Shown here in pieces: positions 61,283 to 64,000 of a DNA stretch of 64,000 nucleotides. Position 1 is the stretch's first letter. Each line of letters begins with the position of its first letter. The position numbers were made by a program, and so were the translations under genes. The DNA is from Phycisphaerales bacterium. Lineage in GTDB: Bacteria; Planctomycetota; Phycisphaerae; Phycisphaerales; UBA1924. The stretch is from contig JAGQOH010000007.1 of the NCBI GenBank assembly GCA_020427635.1, positions 1-64,000 of the forward strand, read 5' to 3'. The notes under the pieces were generated by a model. It saw only the letters and a list, made by a program, of their open reading frames with translations, was not told where the DNA came from and searched no databases.

Positions 61283-62698
61283 TTAGCCCGGGTCCTCTTC
61301 ACTCATCTCGTCCGCCATATCTTCCGTCTCATCAACCATCGCCCCATCGTCATACGACGCGTCTTCGCCCATCTCGGCGCTTGCGTCGTCGTAGTCAGAA
61401 GCGTCGTCTTCATGGGCCGCTGCTGAGGCCGCCGGGTCGATCAGATCGCCCAACTCGCTCACGCGCCCACCCGCCGAGCGGTACGAACTCGAGGCCGACG
61501 AAATCGCCTGCTTCGCCGCGTCCTTGGCCTCCTTCGCCTTCGACCGAATCGCCTTCGCATCAAGCCCGGACACCTTCACGTCAGGCATCCCCTGCAGGCT
61601 TTCCAGCACATCCGCAAGCGAACCCAGCGCCTCGCCCATCCCCCCGTGAATCTCCGCCAGCGCCTGCTGCGCCGCGCCCGACACCATCGCCGCAGGCTGA
61701 CGCAGCGCCGACTGGCCCTTCCGCGCCTCGCCCACCGCCTGGTCATACGCGCTCGTCACCGCGTCATAGCTGGGCGTCGCCCGGTCATTCAGGATCACCT
61801 TTACCGCCGCGAGCGCCTGCGACACCGACTCCGCCGACGCCTTCGCATCACTCAACGCCGCCGTGCGCTGGTCCCCCCAGCCATCATGCGACGCCGCAAT
61901 CCGGTCCCGCGTGTCATCCTGCACCTTGCGCATCCGCGCCAAGGTCGCCACCTCTCGCGCCCGATCCTCCACCGCGCGCGTCACCGTCGCAAGCTCAAGA
62001 CCAATCTCCGACGAACGCTTCTCATGCTGCGCCGCCGCCCGCTCATGCGACACCGCCTGCGAAACCAAATCAAGCCGCATCCGCCCCTCGGCTCGCAAAG
62101 CCTGACTCCGCAGTGCCTGCTCAAACTCGCGCTCCGCCCGCGCGCCCGTGTCTTCCGCGTCCTGCCGCGCCTGGACTTCCGCCTGCATCGCCTCCAGCTC
62201 GTCCAAACCCGACTGCGCGTGCGCCAGCTCAGCATCAAGCTCCTTCGCCCGGGCGTCGATCATCGTGAGCGTCTCGCGCGGATCAAATCCCGCAAGCGAA
62301 TCCGCCACCGCCAACTGCGACCGCAACCGAGCCTCACTCGAGCGCACCAACGTGATCTGGTGCGTCAACGCCGCCAGATCCTCCACATACTCCCCCGCCT
62401 TGATTGACGCCTGCCCAAGCTTCGCACGCGCCATCAGCACATGCGCAACCGCTTGGTTCTCATCCGACGCCCCATCAATGGCGCCGCTCAGGTCTGTGAT
62501 GACACTCTGATAGGTCTTGCTCCGCTGCTCGACCGGCGCCAACGCCCGCCCCGAACCCGAAGACATCGCCATCGCGTGGCTCGCCTTGTCGATCTGCACC
62601 GCAAGCTTGTCGTCCGCACGCTCGCACCCGCCAAGCGCCATCACCGCGCCCGCCGACACCAGCAACATCGCGACCCGAGCCTTCCCCATCTTCTGCAT
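61283..62698 (-). CDS. coiled-coil lipoprotein, 471 aa
   Basis: Start at the ATG at 62698 with AAGGG eight bases upstream. Lipobox in MALGGCERADD. Extended helical/coiled-coil body (LRSQLAVADSLAGFDPRETL, AKELDAELAHAQSGLDELEA) and a very acidic Asp/Glu-rich end (DYDDASAEMGEDASYDDGAM). No family recognised. Follows on the same strand as the next gene upstream. Confidence 0.7.
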   Translation of the reverse strand: MQKMGKARVAMLLVSAGAVMALGGCERADDKLAVQIDKASHAMAMSSGSGRALAPVEQRSKTYQSVITDLSGAIDGASDENQAVAHVLMARAKLGQASIKAGEYVEDLAALTHQITLVRSSEARLRSQLAVADSLAGFDPRETLTMIDARAKELDAELAHAQSGLDELEAMQAEVQARQDAEDTGARAEREFEQALRSQALRAEGRMRLDLVSQAVSHERAAAQHEKRSSEIGLELATVTRAVEDRAREVATLARMRKVQDDTRDRIAASHDGWGDQRTAALSDAKASAESVSQALAAVKVILNDRATPSYDAVTSAYDQAVGEARKGQSALRQPAAMVSGAAQQALAEIHGGMGEALGSLADVLESLQGMPDVKVSGLDAKAIRSKAKEAKDAAKQAISSASSSYRSAGGRVSELGDLIDPAASAAAHEDDASDYDDASAEMGEDASYDDGAMVDETEDMADEMSEEDPG

Positions 62699-62796
62699 CT
62701 GCAATCCCTTCAATCTCCAAGCCGCCCGCAGCCCCGCCGCGAAGCCCAAATCCAAGCGCGCACTATACCAGTGACCATCCAGGGGCCCGTCTCCCC

Positions 62797-64000
62797 CTAC
62801 CGTTCGCCCTCCGTCGCAGACGGTTCCGCCCCACTCGGCTCCAACGGCCCTTCCAGTGCCTTCGGGTCATCCGCCCTGCGCTCCCCAGGCGGGACGTACT
62901 CAATCGGATACGCCGGATGAGGCCGGTACATCGAACGAATCCACTCGATCGCCCGCTGATACCCCTCGTCCTCGCGCGACCGAAACACCGGCCGCCAACC
63001 GCGCACCTTCGGATGCTGATACAGCGCATCCGCCTGCGGCAACCCCATCTGCATCAACGCCGATCGCTCCGGCGCCTCATACGCAATCATCGGAGCCCCC
63101 ATCGACGTCCGGAAACGATCAAGGATCAGGAAATTCGTATAGACCGTCTCCTCCGAGCGCGGACGGCGATTGATCAGCATCAGCTTCCCCGCATCCGCAC
63201 CCCCATGACACTGCGTCGTCCCGCACCGATTCACCAACCAACCCGCGTGGACATCGTCCCGAAACATCGCCATCGATGCCGGTTGACCAACCACCTCCAC
63301 ATCCCCATACAAATCCCGCGCACCCACCTGGAACATGATGCTCAGAATGTCCGCCGCGGGCTTCCGCCGAAATGCCTCCCGACCGTCGCGCGTCACGGGC
63401 ACCAAGGGATGCTCCGCGTAATCCTGCAAGAACCGATCAATCACGTTGCGCTTGATGATCAAGTTGGGCGATTCATCAAGATCAATCTCATACACCTTGA
63501 TCAGGTTGATCTCCGATGGCGAGAGCAACCCAAAGTCCCGGGCCGTCAACCGCCGACGCTCTGGCTCCTGCTTCGGCGTGGCCGTTGGCTTGGCGCCTGG
63601 CGCAGGCGACGGCGCCGTCCGCTTGTCCTTCAGCGCCTTCAGCTGCGCGAGTGTCTTGCGCAGCGCGCGCGCATCACCATTGAAGGGCTCCTGCTTCTGA
63701 ATCCCATCAAGCTCCGCAAGCGCCTCGTCATACATCTGACGCTCCGCAAGCCAATGCACAAGCGAAATGAGCCGCGTCACGTCATCATCGCGAATCTGCT
63801 TGCGCAGCTCGACATACTGCTCAAAATCATCCCCCACCACCTCGAGCCGCACCACCTGCAAGTTGTCGATCGACGTCTCCACGCCCGCAATCGTCAACAC
63901 CACGAACTCAACATCTTCTCGGACGAAGTCGCCCTCCAAACGCGTGCCGTTATTGAGCGTCACACGCACCCGATCGCCAACCGCTGGCAGCACCACCGCG
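62797..64000 (-). CDS. hypothetical protein with C-x4-CH motif, N-terminus outside window
   Basis: Open to the right edge, so the true start is unseen. The N-terminal part resembles a small beta-barrel (RVRVTLNNGTRLEGDFVRED), then helices, a Pro/Lys-rich linker (TAPSPAPGAKPTATPKQEP) and a C-terminal domain with VNRCGTTQCHGGADAGKL. The CGTTQCH could attach haem c (C-x4-CH, a spaced form of CxxCH), as in planctomycete cytochrome-like proteins; it could also be a metal site. Confidence 0.65.
   Translation of the reverse strand, partial: AVVLPAVGDRVRVTLNNGTRLEGDFVREDVEFVVLTIAGVETSIDNLQVVRLEVVGDDFEQYVELRKQIRDDDVTRLISLVHWLAERQMYDEALAELDGIQKQEPFNGDARALRKTLAQLKALKDKRTAPSPAPGAKPTATPKQEPERRRLTARDFGLLSPSEINLIKVYEIDLDESPNLIIKRNVIDRFLQDYAEHPLVPVTRDGREAFRRKPAADILSIMFQVGARDLYGDVEVVGQPASMAMFRDDVHAGWLVNRCGTTQCHGGADAGKLMLINRRPRSEETVYTNFLILDRFRTSMGAPMIAYEAPERSALMQMGLPQADALYQHPKVRGWRPVFRSREDEGYQRAIEWIRSMYRPHPAYPIEYVPPGERRADDPKALEGPLEPSGAEPSATEGER

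Noticed and set aside
1-64000. CRISPR array, insertion sequence or prophage
   Set aside because: No regularly spaced repeats, transposase, integrase or phage structural motif was seen; gene content is chromosomal.

Overview
The window is GC-rich (roughly 60-65 % by eye), densely coded bacterial DNA. It fits best with a Planctomycetota member, probably near the Phycisphaerae. This is an inference from several traits. There is a Kdo (LPS-type) pathway gene. Secreted proteins carry FG-GAP and dockerin repeats and there are many lipoproteins. SPFH (stomatin/prohibitin/flotillin/HflK-type) genes sit in tandem with an ABC exporter. Ribosomal proteins are enlarged, and an r-protein cluster lacks rpmD, adk, map and rpsD. 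No phage, transposase or CRISPR array was seen.

Layout, left to right. 1-2.8 kb (minus): a MATE efflux pump, a lipoprotein, nrdR and a small ORF coupled to nrdR. 2.9-9.4 kb (plus): infC, which seems to start at an ATC codon; a FIST sensor gene overlapping a GGDEF-EAL gene; a phosphoesterase; and thrS without a TGS domain. 9.4-12.6 kb (minus): a TPR-protein/kdsB operon. 12.7-17.8 kb (plus): def, fmt, an HExxH protein, a His-rich dockerin-like protein, an FG-GAP/dockerin secreted protein and a 51-residue zinc ribbon. A tRNA-Phe lies on the minus strand. 18-20.2 kb: an ECF sigma factor, a membrane protein and a secreted helical protein. 20.2-28.1 kb: an Opp/Dpp-type importer whose permeases carry large extra segments. 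28.1-38.6 kb (minus): seven tightly packed genes, namely three SPFH proteins, an ABC ATPase, its permease, a secreted helical protein and an FAH-family enzyme. 39-42.3 kb: an ABC-2 permease, a lipoprotein and a cluster of intergenic repeats. 42.3-44.2 kb: pheS and a SnoaL-VOC lipoprotein. 44.3-59.7 kb (minus): the S10-spc-alpha ribosomal cluster from rpsJ to rplQ, with a near-consensus promoter and a terminator. 59.8-64 kb: a secreted protein, a coiled-coil lipoprotein and a protein with a haem-like motif that is open at the window edge.

The items most worth following are: ribosomal protein L22 carrying an N-terminal domain that looks like an XRE helix-turn-helix; the SPFH/ABC/secreted-protein operon; S14 and L36 that have both lost their zinc ligands; the infC start codon; a hairpin repeat family whose stems covary around a fixed CTTGC loop; and four genes with a -10-like hexamer 6-8 nt before the start codon, which suggests leaderless transcripts.
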